A stretch of 64,000 bases of DNA from Cucumis sativus (Eukaryota > Streptophyta > Magnoliopsida > Cucurbitales > Cucurbitaceae), in assembly GCF_000004075.3 (NCBI RefSeq), contig NC_026661.2:3906001-3970000 (forward strand), written 5' to 3'. Positions 1 to 12,599 of the stretch are shown piece by piece. The notes under the pieces are model-generated. The model had not been told where the DNA came from. It searched no databases and was given only the letters and a program-made list of their open reading frames with translations. How positions within the stretch are numbered: position 1 is the first letter of the stretch; each line of letters opens with the position of its first letter. The translations under genes were made by a program, and so were the position numbers.

Positions 1-176
1 CTGAAAGGCGAACTAACAAACTCAACAGCATTAGTACAACATAATCAAAAGCTCTGTCCTAGACCGAAACGTACAAAAGGCATAAGACATCTCGCCAACT
101 AAGCCGCTTCATCTTCTACAGTAACATTATTTGAAAGTTGAGAGAGGCAGTACGTACTCTATGAGAAATCATCTCT

Positions 177-3100
177 TTATTCGGAGGTTTCAAAAGCATT
201 GACACTGTTCTCAGCTTCATCAATCAACTGGACTACCTGAGCTACACCAGCTGCAATTTCCTTATTGATGCTTCCACTGGGCATATCGAACGTCCTTCTA
301 CGAAAGGAAATCGATCTTTTAGCAGGTTGGGGATCAACCACATCAAGCATGGCTTCTAGTTCGATTACCATTGATTTCTTGGCAGTTCGCACCATCACAT
401 CAACTCCCTGCAGATGTACAATGTATCAACACATTGTATTTGTATATCAGGTCATATGTTTATTTATCTCGCAATCAAGTGAATATGTATGCATCAGACA
501 AAACCTATTCCTCCTAGAACATCTCAAAATCATTAAAAATCTCCTCGGGGCAATTAACTTGGAAAATTGCAAATAATGCGCAGAGTCAAAGGATACAACT
601 TTTATCATGGAATGAAGGATGGAAGAGAACCTCCTCTATCATAAAACAACTATTTGAATACAATGAGACCCCAGAAGCCGTGAAAGAAACAGAACTCTGA
701 GTCTTAAATAATTTGTTTTGATTTTACAAAGTCGAGTTCCGTGTTGTTCCAAAGTTAGATATCAAACCAAACCAAACCAAATTGTGTACTTCTCTCCTGG
801 GTAGCCTTAAAAAAGTTATAGTTTTCTTGAATTAGATGAAAGCTGTTCTTTGATTACCATTCTAAAACTAGAAAACATCCCCCTAAAGATCAAACTTTTT
901 ATTTAATATAAATACAAAATAAAATAAATATAGTTACAAGCTCTGAAAGTAGCAACGTAACTTGGAAGCATGCAAAGCAAAAATTCACATGATATAACTC
1001 TTCAAAGTAAATAAATAAATGGAAACGAGGTATAAGGTTGAGCAACATTTTTTTGGGCTGAACGTGTGAAAGAAGACATCAAAAAACATGAGACTAAAAA
1101 AGACGGATGAGCCAGAGAAATGACTCTACATGAAGTGAGCGATGAAGTTTCTTTCAAAGAAAGAGGAAGACAATATCTTGGTCAAAACTCAAAACTCAAG
1201 CGATTGATTACAATCAAGACAAAGCTGTCAATCAAGGACACAATTAGTATAGGACTATTGAAGTCAGAAGAAAAGAAACAAGACTAAAAGGGTCTTAGTA
1301 GGTGTATTACTCTTTGAATCAAAAAGGTTCTCCTAAATAAAAAAACTTGGAAGGAAATCAAACTGTAGAAAACAAAGCTTATAAAAAGAAATGAGGGTAC
1401 ACCTACATGCTGAGAAATACATGATTATTCTATGATGTTGGATTATACCTAACGCTTACACTTGTGATAGTTTTAATCTAATCGAAGTCAAATCATAACA
1501 AAGAGTTGGAATGAACGGTAACATGTTAAAAATATATATGATTTTGTAGAATAAAACTCAGCATTTTAAAATGATTAAGAACATTATAGTTATAACATAT
1601 TAACGAACATAAACATATGCCTCATGAGTTAATTTACAAGTAGGAAGAAGAAAGAGATCTTAACCTCAATTGCATCGACAGTGAGAAGCAAGACAATTAT
1701 TTTTTCACTGAACCTTTGGCGCTCCTCTGCATCCCGAGCCAGCCGCTGAGTGTAAGCAAAATTATTGAAAGCTTCCCTGATCTCCTTCAACTTTGTCTTG
1801 GCAACTGACAGATCTCTAAGAGCACGAAGAACCTTTGACCTGTGGACTAGGTATTCTCTGAAATTTATTTGAATGATAACAGCTGCATCTTGAGGAGACA
1901 ACTCCTTCTTCTTACCCTTCTTATTTTCCACAACTCTAGTTCTCCTGGCAAAGGCCTTTCATCACAAAAACACATTCGGTAAGTTCCCTATATATTTCAT
2001 TTAACAGTAAAGCTCGATAATTCAATTCTGCAAATGATAAACTACATGACGCATCCCTAAATGATGTATACAAGTTTATTTGCGCGTTTTAGGCATTGCT
2101 GATCATTTTTCTGTATCCTTCCTTACCCCACAATAACTTCCTGGTATTTTACACAGCATATGCATTTTGCTAAACAGAGTCGAAGCTGTAGATTAGAAAA
2201 TTAAACATGGAGCTGAGTTCCATCACGATTGATGAAATTTTAAATATTCAGAAAATTGCATATTAAAATTCAGAGAATCAAATCATTGTTTCTTAACACA
2301 TTTACCTAATCAATCATAAGTGGGGTCTCGAAGGGGCTTAGAAATTCCATCCTCTACCACGTTTTCAAGGCACAAAAACTTCCTACCATTCTTCTCTATT
2401 ACAATCTACGGCTTGCTTAATAATATATTTTTACAGGAAACGAATCCCTTCTCTAGTTTTAAGCATCCATTGAAAAGGCAATCCATTCTCAACCAAATCA
2501 TCCCTTCCCCTTCCCCATCCCAAAAGTTCCTGTATCCTGTTCATATAATTAAACCAATTTCAAGGGGAAAATAAATGGTAGAAAAGAAAAAAAGAGAAGA
2601 CAAAATCCTAGAATGTCACCAGATTTTGGAAGTATTGTGAAAAATTGATCATTTAATGTCAATACCTGTCTTAAAACGACAGCTCCTTGATCATTGGTGT
2701 CTTCAATCTCAACCACACGCGTCTCACTCCCAACCTTCTTTCCCTTCTTTTTCTTCTCCTCTTTCTTCTCTGTACTCTCACTTCCATTTCCACTCGAAAC
2801 CTCCACAGTGTACTTCCTAATCGGATCCCTCTCATCCTTTCCTTTAATCTCAGCACTCCACTTGTAGTTCTGCAAAACCCCACCATTCTTCCCCTCCTTG
2901 TTCTTCTTCCCATCTTTAATCTCAGCTACCAACTTATACTTCCGATCGACACCATTCTTCTCCACTTCTTTGATTTCCTTCGTCCAAGTGTACTTCCGAT
3001 CGCCATACCCACTAACCCTCGCACTACTCAGCCGATCAAACCGCGCCTCAAGCTCACTAACTCGATCGCTAAGCCTCCGCAACAAAACCTCATCACTCGA

Positions 3101-3394
3101 TCGCTCAACTCTCCGAACCCGACTGTAAGACGAAAACGACGGTGTTTGGTCGATACGAACCAGATCGGTGAAGGAATCGAAGACGTGGAAGGGGGGAGGC
3201 GGAAGAGGACGATGGGATAAGAGGTCAAAGGCGAAATCGAAATCATCAACTTCATCGACGAAGGATTGGAAGGGGAATGAGAGAGGTTTGGGGAGGATAA
3301 TGGAGGTTTCGGCATCGGTAAGTAGCAGAGAAGGACAGTGGGAGTAGTAGGGGTCAATGGACTGAAATCTACTGAATCTGCTGAATCTGCTCAT
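177..3394 (-). CDS. BAG7: BAG family molecular chaperone regulator 7-like
   Basis: Three coding exons on the minus strand: 3394-2666, 1955-1665 and 407-177, all phase 0, giving about 417 aa. The N-terminus holds SRFSRFQSIDPYYSHCPSLLL-type sequence, then a short coiled segment (about residues 105-125). Three spaced repeats of the form R/N-Y-K/T-W/V..EI/EV follow, then a Lys-rich stretch. Exon 2 opens with AFARRTRVVENKKGKKKELS and an IQ motif (AAVIIQINFREYLVHRS, about residues 264-280), which binds calmodulin in this family. The BAG domain runs on through exons 2-3. Arabidopsis BAG7 is an ER-resident partner of BiP in the unfolded protein and heat response and is cleaved to release a nuclear form; that role is inferred here from similarity. 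Exon 2 uses the acceptor GAAAG/GCC; the nearby AG gives a frame stop. The start ATG follows a pyrimidine-rich 5' leader. BAG5 and BAG6 also have IQ motifs, but overall length and the repeat block fit BAG7. Confidence 0.88.
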
Positions 3395-3649
3395 GGTTTG
3401 AAGGTGGAGAAAGGTTAATGGAGGAGAAAGGGAAAATGGGTTTGTATTGAAAGTGAAAGATCTGCACTTTGGAGAAGGGTAAGGTTGGTTTTTTTGTGGA
3501 GAGGTCTGAAATGGTGGGCTTCAACTCAGCAGCAGAAAGAAGAAGAAGACAATGGTTTGAAAGGATCGAGAGGGGAGGGAAATTCATCAATATTACTCTT
3601 AATCAAAAGTACTTTTTGGTAAATTTTTTAAATCTTTACTTTACCCTTT

Positions 3650-3672
3650 TTCTTTATATATATATATATACA
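3650..3672 (-). promoter_or_regulatory. TA-rich TATA-like tract upstream of BAG7
   Basis: A TATATATA run lies about 260 bp upstream of the BAG7 ATG on the minus strand, preceding a CT-rich leader. It is the best TATA candidate but is also a simple TA repeat, so its promoter role is uncertain. Confidence 0.3.
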
Positions 3673-3699
3673 CACTAATGTAATATTTACCATCATTTC

Positions 3700-4560
3700 T
3701 TACAAAATTTCATATCCTCCCATCCAATTTTACATTGTGACCTACATTAATTGCACATCTATTTATAAATAGACAGTGATGTATCGTGTTATTGTAAGTT
3801 AGAATTATTCTTCTTTCATGCTGCTATATTTTGCTCTAAGCCAGTGATGTAGCATCATGGGGTGTGGAATTCTTACAAATGACGAAGCTACTATCTTACA
3901 ACGTCGTGGGGTGCCACTATTTTTCCTAATTTATTTTTAAAGATCACTTTTTTCTTATTATAGGACTGCACATGCATGTTTTAGGTTTGGAAGAACAACA
4001 AGAATAAGTTATGTAAAACAGCAGCAGAGCTAGTAGAAAAGAGTCATAAGATAATATATAATGTATAGAAGAGAAAGAATATGCATAATAGTTAGTTTAT
4101 TGGTAACATTATATATTAATTATAAGATGCATTTTATTCATTAGCAAGGCTTGAAAACAATTGATGAATACACACACTAATTATAATTTCATTAAAAATT
4201 ATTAAGTTGTGTGGTCATGGGCAGAATGTAACATCCTCATATATTTTCATCATCATATATATTAATATACATAGCCGAAAGCCTGGGGGCATTATTGTTT
4301 CCTCAAATATCTTAGCTGAGGGTGCTTGGTTGACATACAAAACCACGTATGCAATGATCCTCTCATCTCGTTGAAATGCAACACTCATTAACTCTTGCAC
4401 CCAACAATGTAACATCCTCATTTCTCCATTCTACACTCAAATTAGATGGACAACTGCTAGAGCCTTTGTAAATCTTAAGTCGACTGAAGTTGTTACATTA
4501 GGTTGTTATTATCAGCTAGCTACTTGGTTACCCATCTTGGTTTTGTAAGAATTGGTTAAT
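3700..4560. other. AT-rich intergenic stretch, no gene seen
   Basis: No supported coding sequence. A 16-bp direct repeat (AATGTAACATCCTCAT) occurs at 4225-4240 and 4406-4421, bracketing about 165 bp that is open on the minus strand but matches no family I recognise. Confidence 0.5.
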
Positions 4561-5015
4561 CGGTCCAACCCATTGAAGCCCATTATATATATGGTCTTCA
4601 TCCCTTTGTACTCAAAACTTGTTGGACACAAACTGTTCATATCTGAAGAACTAACACATGTAGGTGATACAAGTTGTTGTCCTGTTCTACCAACTGGTGT
4701 TATGGAAATTAAACAGGTAAGTTGAAGCCATCAACAAAGACTGATAACATAGAAATCTATGCCATCTGATAATTGAGCTAATAAATGTGGATTCAACTAA
4801 GGTAGAAGGTATTTTTCATCTCCACTACCACTAGAGCTCTCACAAATGATGCCACAACCTCCAGTTTCACAAGAAAAATGGGAAGCAGAGGGATCTATAG
4901 TGCAACCTGTTGGAGCCCAAATTCTACCCAGCCATGGTGTTGGAGAACCTAATCGAAATCCAGTCGTTTGGAGTTGTGCACTATTACCACCGGCTGTTAA
5001 TGTTGCTACCATACT
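4560..5015 (-). pseudogene. Thaumatin-like protein (PR-5 family) pseudogene fragment
   Basis: The minus strand at 5012-4797 reads ATLTAGGNSAQLQTTGFRLG, then PTPWLGRIWAPTGC and HFSCETGGCG. This is the core thaumatin pattern (…GF.L…PWSGR.WARTGC……F.CETGDCG). Further along in another frame come SVFVDGFNLPV and then SPTCVSSSDMNSLCPTSFEY, matching the family's VDGFN.P and the C-V-.-D-.-N..CP segment. At least two frame changes and several stops separate these blocks. The family's N-terminus and the C-terminal cysteine-rich part are absent, so the gene is dead. The 5' side ends close to the SINE-like repeat at 5037, which may have truncated it. Family identity is fairly secure from the motif order; the exact limits are not. 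Confidence 0.7.
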
Positions 5016-5036
5016 TTTGTGTAGTGAGTAAAACTT

Positions 5037-5172
5037 GAACTCTAGTTGGAAGGGAAGCTGACAAACATAGTTACCATTAAACTGTCTACAAATATTAAGT
5101 ATTAATTGAGTTTGTTTATATTTGAGGGGGGCTCGAGCTTCCCTGGACCTATACTAAATCCGTCGGTGTTTT
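5037..5172 (+). repeat. SINE-like dispersed repeat, copy 1
   Basis: Shares a long block with 32721-32876, including CATAGTTACCAYTAAACTG, CTACAAATATTAA and GACCTATACTA. A degenerate Pol III B-box-like element (GGCTCGAGCTTCC) is near 5130. The two copies match over about 130 bp with one gap. A tRNA-derived SINE is plausible but no clear A box or poly(A) tail was recognised. Confidence 0.45.
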
Positions 5173-7476
5173 TCTGTGCACATATATTTTTAACCATAAT
5201 TGTAGTTGTCGAGCATATCCAAAAAATTTGTCGACGGGTACTTTACATAAGAATTTAGGTATAGAGAGAGTTTGATGTTAAATTTATAGTTAAAATATCA
5301 TTATTATCTTTGTACTTTAAATTTTAATTTAATTTTAACTTTTGTACTTTATTTTCAGAATCTATAGTGAAAATGTTAATAGTAACGAAAAAATATTTCG
5401 TAAACTAATAGTAAGACTAAAATTAAGATTTATTAAAAGTCTAGAAATTAAAATTGGTTATTTAAAAGCATGAGGACCAAAATCGAACAAACTTTAAAAT
5501 ATAAGGACCAAAATGATATTTAAATTCAAATTTACCATCGAGTTAACTAATAGCTTTGATAGTATACATATATAGAGAGTAATGTACTTGAAGTAATACA
5601 TATAGAATTCTTTTTCACCATTATTAAAAGTGAGAATCTTGAAATCTAGAGACCAAATTGAAACAAAACTGACTGTTACTAAAATGAGAATCAAAATTTC
5701 AATGTAAAAAGTAAAATGGATAATTTACTACAAAATAATAATAATAATAATATTTTTTTTGAAAATATAACATTTAGAATCTTGGGATAAATTAGACCCA
5801 AAATCTAAAAAAATAAAAGTACATTTATCACAAACATATATATATATATATTTGAGAATTTCAATACTAAAATTAAAAAAAAAAAACAATTTAAAAGGAA
5901 AAGAGAAAGAAGAAAATAAATATAGAAATTAGAAAGAATCTAAGAAAAATAAATTTAATAGAAAATTTGGGAAAGCCTCCTTCTACTTCTTGCTGCCACT
6001 TTTCATGTCTTAGTCCTAATTCTCACCTTCCTTACACTCATTTTCTTCTAATTCTCATCTACATTCTTCAATCATTTTCCATATTCAGATGTTGGTGTTC
6101 TAAAAAGTTAATAAAGAAGCATCAAAAGACCATGATTATCGAGCAAACTAACCAAATTAGTTCTATATATCTCCTAAAAAGCACTTATGTGTGCAATATA
6201 AATTTAAGAACATAGAAGTTTAACAAACAGTGTCAAGAATATATATCAGAAGCAATTCAAAGAACATTTTTATAAGATCAAATAATCAGTCCTCACAACC
6301 TAAAACAATCTGGTTTGTCTTAATCCTATGCTACATGGCTTTACCTAATTAGCAAGCACTTCAAGATATGCAAAAAATAAGAGAAAAGGGGAAAGAAATT
6401 AACAAGATCAGCTTCCATGACCTAAATAAGGATACAAAAACATTGCAGTATTTAAATGGGAGGCCAATAATGTCACAATGCTCTACAGAATGTTGCAATG
6501 CTATCGTAAAAGTCTAGTGTGTCGACTCAAAATTGCATGCATACCTTGAGAATTTGTTCAAAAGCATATTCATTACGTTATATACTAATTGCATGTTTTA
6601 ATTTCTAGTGTTGTGGAGCAACGAGTTTGATGCTGCAACGTTGGTCTTAGGAGTATTTTGGTGTTTTCTCCTCTTTGACATAGTTTCTAAATTAATACTT
6701 CGAAATACTTTGTTTTAGTTTAAAATTTAACCAAACATCCAATTCTAGCTTTCAAATTTCACATCAATTCTTTAGGAAAATATTTTAAACTTTTTTTTTT
6801 CTTGTTGGAACAATCCATAATAAATGGTTTGTATAATTAATTAGTTTTGTAAAATGCCCCTAAAATACATGAATGGGCATTGTTGACTAAGTTATGTTAT
6901 TATTTTATATCACATTATGAGTGGTAGCTAGAGAGAAATTAAACTATAATATGTAATATCATGAACAATATATAATTAACATTGGCCACATTAATAACCA
7001 TTCATTTAGATTTTTATTATTTCTCAAATGTTATTGAGTAGGGCAGGTTGCTTCTAATCTTATTATATAATAGTTAAGGAATATTGAATATTGTTATCAT
7101 AGAGATAAGCTATCAAACATTAACATATTTATCTTCTTATCCACTCTCTTCTTTGGAAAATATTTTAAAATAAACCAAAAGGAAAGACTAAACCTTATTT
7201 ATTAACTATTTTCATTAAATAAATGCTCTCTTTCTTTTTTATTTTTAAAAAATAATTATCTCATTATGCAATATTAAATAAATAAATGCTCTCTTTCTTA
7301 TATAATACCTTTATATTTATAGAGTTAATATTGTAATTTTGATTTCTATGTTTTTTCTTAATTTCTTATCTTGAATTGTATCAAATAATTTAGGTTAAAC
7401 AAAGTTAGTTAAAATTTATATCACATAAAATTGTAAATAATTATATTATAATAAGATAAATTAAATATGTGTATGG
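5173..7476. other. AT-rich intergenic stretch
   Basis: Very AT-rich, with short TA and poly(A) tracts (5836-5850, 5875-5886). Open frames such as 5967-6215 are short, lack codon bias or domain sense, and were not accepted as genes. Nothing else is supported. Confidence 0.5.
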
Positions 7477-9409
7477 TGTTGGAATTTTTTGTCCTAAAAC
7501 TCGTAGTTTGTAAATCATATTCTGTTCAATAAAGTTGTTATTGAGAAATTAAATATTATAATCTTAAATCCAATAAATCAAGTTCCAAGGCTATTTTTTG
7601 AATAAACTTGAACTTTATGTGTAAACATAAACGTGGATCAAGTTCGAGTATATAGCCTAAATAGTCTATAGTATATGAAATAAAGGTTGGGCGCCTTATT
7701 TAGAGAAACTATGGATGCGGCCCACTTTGTAGTACAAACGAGGTGATCCTAATCGTTCATGTAGAGACATGAAAGTGGGGGCATCCTATGTAAAATGTTT
7801 ACATAAGACTGAACCATGAATTAGTCATTTTTACGTTATAACACCGTTTACTGTTTAAAACTGACTATCTCAATTATTGATGACCTAGGTAACTTAGTCT
7901 TAATCCTGAGTTAACTATGAACTCCTGTTCATACGAGATTATCCTTAGATCTGCATAGGTGAGGGCAGCTCATCAGCGTTGGCCCAATAAGCCTCCCATT
8001 TCAGGGGTAAGATCGGGTGGATAGCTGGGAACATAGGGTACAAGATGGAATTCACTCCTACCCGCTTTAGGGTTAGTAGATAGGTTGCTCTCTTAAGCAC
8101 TGAATCCAAGTCTTGAACAAGGGGCCCCACCCTCTCATTGGCCCGAGAGGGATTAAGTTTATAGGTTGAACCTTAAACCAATTGTTCAATAGTGGATTAG
8201 TGGGACTTAAGGAGCAAGATGTAATCTTGGGGGTAAAACGGTATTTTGACCCAGCCAAGGTTACGAGCAACCTGTGAAGGATTAACTTACTGATTATGGT
8301 TTTATCAAATGGACACAAATATATCTATAGTGAGGGGAGTGCAACTACGGGACTTTAGTGGAATGACCCGTTAGTTAACGAATGTTGATTAACTCGGTTT
8401 AAAAGAGTTTAGCTAGTTAATCTTGAATCGTTGGAGCCCATGATCTATAGGTCCATTAGGTTCCTCTGCTAGCTCATATGGATTAAACTTAGAACAGTGT
8501 GATGAAATAAGTCGAATTGTTCGAATTGGGAGAAGAAAGGAAAACCGACATATACAGTGATATAATCGTCGGTCTTCTAATTAGAAATAGAGCTTTATGT
8601 TTTACATACTATAAGTATGAATGCGGATTCATACTAAGAAGCTCGGAATTGGTCAAAAATAGTAAAAAGTCAAAATGTTGACTTTTGACTTTGAAAAGTC
8701 AAACTTTGACCGGCCTTATATTCAAATGTGATTTGAATTTTGGAAAAATGAATGCGGATTCATGCTCGGGAGGTTGGAATTAGTCAAGACGGACAAAATG
8801 GTAAAAAGTCAAAATATTGACTTTTGACTTAGAAAAGTCAAAGTTTGACTTTTGACTAGAAAATCTAATGACCATTTTACCCTTGGACTAAGTTAGTGGG
8901 AAAATCCAACATTTTGTTGGATAATCCACTAACTCTAGTGACTACTCTTAGTGGGATATGTGGCTATATGAGATATAGACACCTAGCCCACTAAGTTCCA
9001 CTAATTGTTAGTGGAACATTAGGTGTTGAGATTTGGCAAATGAATTGCATGCATTTTTGCATGTAATTAGGCTATAAATAGAGATGTTTTCAAATGTTGA
9101 AGGACTTTTGCCTCTTTTATCATTTTCATAATCTCAACAAAAGAAAAAAGAAAGCTTCCAATCTCATTTTATCTCCATTACTTTCTACACCAAAATTGGG
9201 TCCCACAACCCGGTTCTTTGTCTAGAGGATAGCAGTTGAGTACTAGTGGTGGTCTCGGGTAGAATTGGTAAGAAGACATCAAACCTTTTGAAAGCTTCAA
9301 AGGTAATACTTCTTAAAACCCTAATTTGATTAGTTTATGGTTAGTTTAATTATGGCAATTAGGGTAGAAATTCGATTCTTTTTCCGCTGTGCATGACTTA
9401 GTTCTATCA
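7477..9409 (+). mobile_element. Probable solo LTR of an LTR retrotransposon (about 1.93 kb)
   Basis: Begins TGTTGGAATTTTTTGTCC and ends TTAGTTCTATCA, so it has TG…CA ends. It is flanked by TATGG (7472-7476) and TATGA (9410-9414), a 4/5 target duplication. No primer-binding site or gag/pol follows, which fits a solo LTR. A core promoter-like TATA (CTATAAATAG, about 9071) lies about 340 bp from the end, as expected before the R region. Internally there is a 131-bp direct repeat (8619 and 8750) full of TTGAC/GTCAA cores, and perfect short inverted repeats (GTTCCACTAA/TTAGTGGAAC around 8995-9017). The superfamily is not determined; the length and TGTTGG start resemble Copia LTRs. Confidence 0.6.
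8619..8860 (+). repeat. 131-bp tandem duplication with dense W-box cores inside the LTR
   Basis: Unit 1 starts at 8619 and unit 2 at 8750, both with GAATGCGGATTCAT; each continues through a CTCGG..TTGGAATT.GTCAA block and then alternating GTCAAAA/TTGACTTTTGACTT. I count about 13 TTGAC or GTCAA cores in roughly 210 bp. TTGAC(C/T) is the WRKY-binding W-box core. Confidence 0.7.
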
Positions 9410-9414
9410 TATGA

Positions 9415-12400
9415 AAAATATTTTAAATAGAAAAACAAATACATTTAAAAATATAGCAAAATATCACCGTAAATAGTAGTTGTAGTATATCGATAATTAT
9501 AAACATTATGATCCATTTTGTTCTACTTAAAAACAACTTACAATTCAAACTACTTCAATACAACGTTAATTTATAGCAAATTATAGAAAGTCGGAATTAA
9601 TTTTCTCAAATTTAAAATTAAAAATTTACAAAAACCCTAGTTTGTTTAAATCAAACTTTTTAAAAACACAATTACTAGTGCTACAACCATCTCTAACTAA
9701 ACCCTAAAGTCAAATCTTAATAACATAATTATTAATCAACTTTAAAATAGAAAAAAAAAAAAAGCAATTAGAAATTTAATGTCCAAAGAAACTTTGTGCA
9801 TATAATTGGAAAAAAAATTAAGATAAGAAGATTAGTTTTAGAATCCAAATAGTATTGGGCATCAATCATATACTAGCTAAGCTAAGTATGTGAGAATGAA
9901 TTTGAATGATCAATAAATATAAATTTGAATGTACTATCAATCTTACTTCATCCAAATAATTAAATAAATAATCCATATTATATATTGTAATGTTGTTTAA
10001 TTATAACCTATTAAAAATGTTAATTAATTAACTGTATAGATGCCGAAGCATCAATAGAATATATTATGCATATGATCATTATCCGATTAGATTCTCAGTC
10101 AGCATATTATTTGTTTATTTATAACTTAATTGGGTTTGAAGATTATATGCATTATGAGTGAATCTTCCCAATACTCTGTAACTTTTAATGTGTACATCAA
10201 TATCATGTTTAGATCATAATATTCCCATAACCCACTATTTGACTTGTTATGAAATTAATAATACAAAGTTTAATTTGTTTAATCTTTTGACTGTGAGCAT
10301 GCAGCCCAATTATTAATACTCCCAGAATTAATTAACAATTATCTGTTACTAATTATTATTATTATTATTCAATAGAGGATAAGATAAAACGATAATTTAT
10401 CGGTTCTCGATAAGTTTGACGTAAACATGAAGGGTGAATCATATTTTATGTGAGGTTTTTAATTTTGTTGCGAGGATGTTTACTTCAATTGTTAATTTGT
10501 CATCTTTTTGGTTCTATTATTTAATCATTCTTATTTGTATTCTAGGGTTAACTTGATCTAGATGAATATATGTATTTATAATTGTGAGAATTAAAAGAAA
10601 AGCGAGCATTGTGAACTATTCGATGATATTATTAATTCAATCGTTATAGATATTTTGATTGTTCTACGCTTGTTTTCTACTTTATATAAGTGTGAAATCG
10701 CATTCAATGAAAAAACGGGTTCTTAAGATTAGAAATCTAAATGATTGTGTTTAGAAATTTGTTTCAAACATGCGATGAAAAGATTAAAGTACTTCCATTT
10801 GGAATAAATTTTTCATACACTATCTAGTAAAGCATACCTCTATAATTGTTTGAACGTAATTTATTAGTGAAGTTCTTTTCATCGAACTCTCTATGTTTAT
10901 TCTACTATCCTTTTCATATTATGTCGTTTATATAAATGTATGACTTTGCTACTTCATTGACTTAATTAGATTCACATATTTTTTTTTTATGTAATGTTAA
11001 CCTAACATTAATAATAAAAAATAAAAAGAACTCAAACTTATCGAAAATACGTAAAATTCTATAAACATATATATGAATCTTTTTTATATAAATTATTGGA
11101 TCGTAGACATATCAATATTCCATTAACAATCTAATCCATTATCAAAAACTAAACCCCTAATCAATCCTTTATTTAGAATAATTCCAAACAACTTGGCATT
11201 AGTTAATTAAATTTAAGAAGGTTGCACATATACAAAGTTATATATAATGCAATAATATCAATTGTTAAGTCATATTGTCATTAATTAATTGCTTAAAAAA
11301 TAAACAAAAACGAATGGTCATAATTAATGGCTATTATTAGTGGATAATGTGATCTTTTTCTTTTTCTTTTTTAAAGGAATTATATGATAACAAAACTCTT
11401 AATTCCATTCTGCATATGCTCAAATGCCAAATCAAATAATTTAAATTGTTTGGTGACAGAATTCTCTAAACCCATATTTTATAGCTTAAATCAGCTTTAT
11501 ATTGCCTCATTAAAGGGGAAACAAATTATTGTATAATAAAAGAAACTACATCGTATAGCTGGGTTTTAATTTAAACAAAAATTAGTAAAAACATATTCAT
11601 GTGTGACAACTAAATTACGATAATTCCATTTACTAAATATACAATGGTAGAAACCAAATTTGAAATTAAAAAAAGGACAATATACTTATTCTTATATCAT
11701 ACTTTTTTTATCATAATTTCCAAAATATTAGTTAAGAAAATAATCTAGAGGAATAGAGAGTTCATATAAAAAAATAATTTTAAGAGTTGTTAAGTTACAT
11801 GTAATAATGCAACTAAACAATTTTAATTTCAAACAGACATTGAAAATGAAGAATATGTACAAATTATGCAAAATAGAATATCTATAAATTTCAATGAATA
11901 AACTTTTAATTTGAAAAATGTTGGGAATACAACTATATATATATATATATAATTAGAAGTGGAAAAAACAAATAGCACTTCTATACATATAAGACTTTTC
12001 ACTGAGTAATTAAGAAATACAAATAATATCAATATGGATAATATAAATTAGATTATTCAATTGAATCAAATTGGTATGAAATAACTTCACCAAACTCTTT
12101 ATTACAATTCCTAATACAAAACTAAACAAAGATTTTGATACTTCCCTTAAACTAAAATTAATTAGGGCATATATATTTCAAAGTTATTTTTTAAATTGGG
12201 CAATATTCAAATTCAAATAACCTAAATCTAAAGTTTCAAATTAACAAAATTTGTCTACTTCTTCCTAATTAGTCTTATACCCAAATTTTAGTAAAACTTG
12301 AAAGATCAAAAGACATATGAAATAAAATTAAATTAAATTTTACTAATATTAAAAAAATAATGGAATATAGCTTCAATTATATGATATTTTTTTAAAATAG

Positions 12401-12580
12401 TCAACGTACAGATTTCAGGATTCCATTTTTCACTTCAAACATAGACTTTCTAAATCCATGTTTAACAAATATACATATATAAAATACACATACAATTTAA
12501 CTCGACAACTCATTAACTTCTGACATCTTAAACACGTCTTTCATATTCGGTTTAAACTCGATCATAGTAATGATATTTAA
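9415..12580. other. AT-rich intergenic stretch
   Basis: No gene supported. Mostly A/T-rich unique-looking sequence with small TA (11936-11951) and TTA (10355-10370) microsatellites. No conserved coding motif seen on either strand. Confidence 0.5.
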
Positions 12581-12599
12581 AAGAATGAAAAGTAGAGAG

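Noticed and set aside
2687..3220. 177-aa plus-strand frame opposite BAG7
   Set aside because: Antisense shadow of BAG7 exon 1; low-complexity Leu/Ser sequence with no domain.
3815..3860. Imperfect hairpin CATGCTGCTA…TAGCATCATG, miR172-like at a glance
   Set aside because: Arms are only about 10 bp and the mature miR172 sequence is absent.
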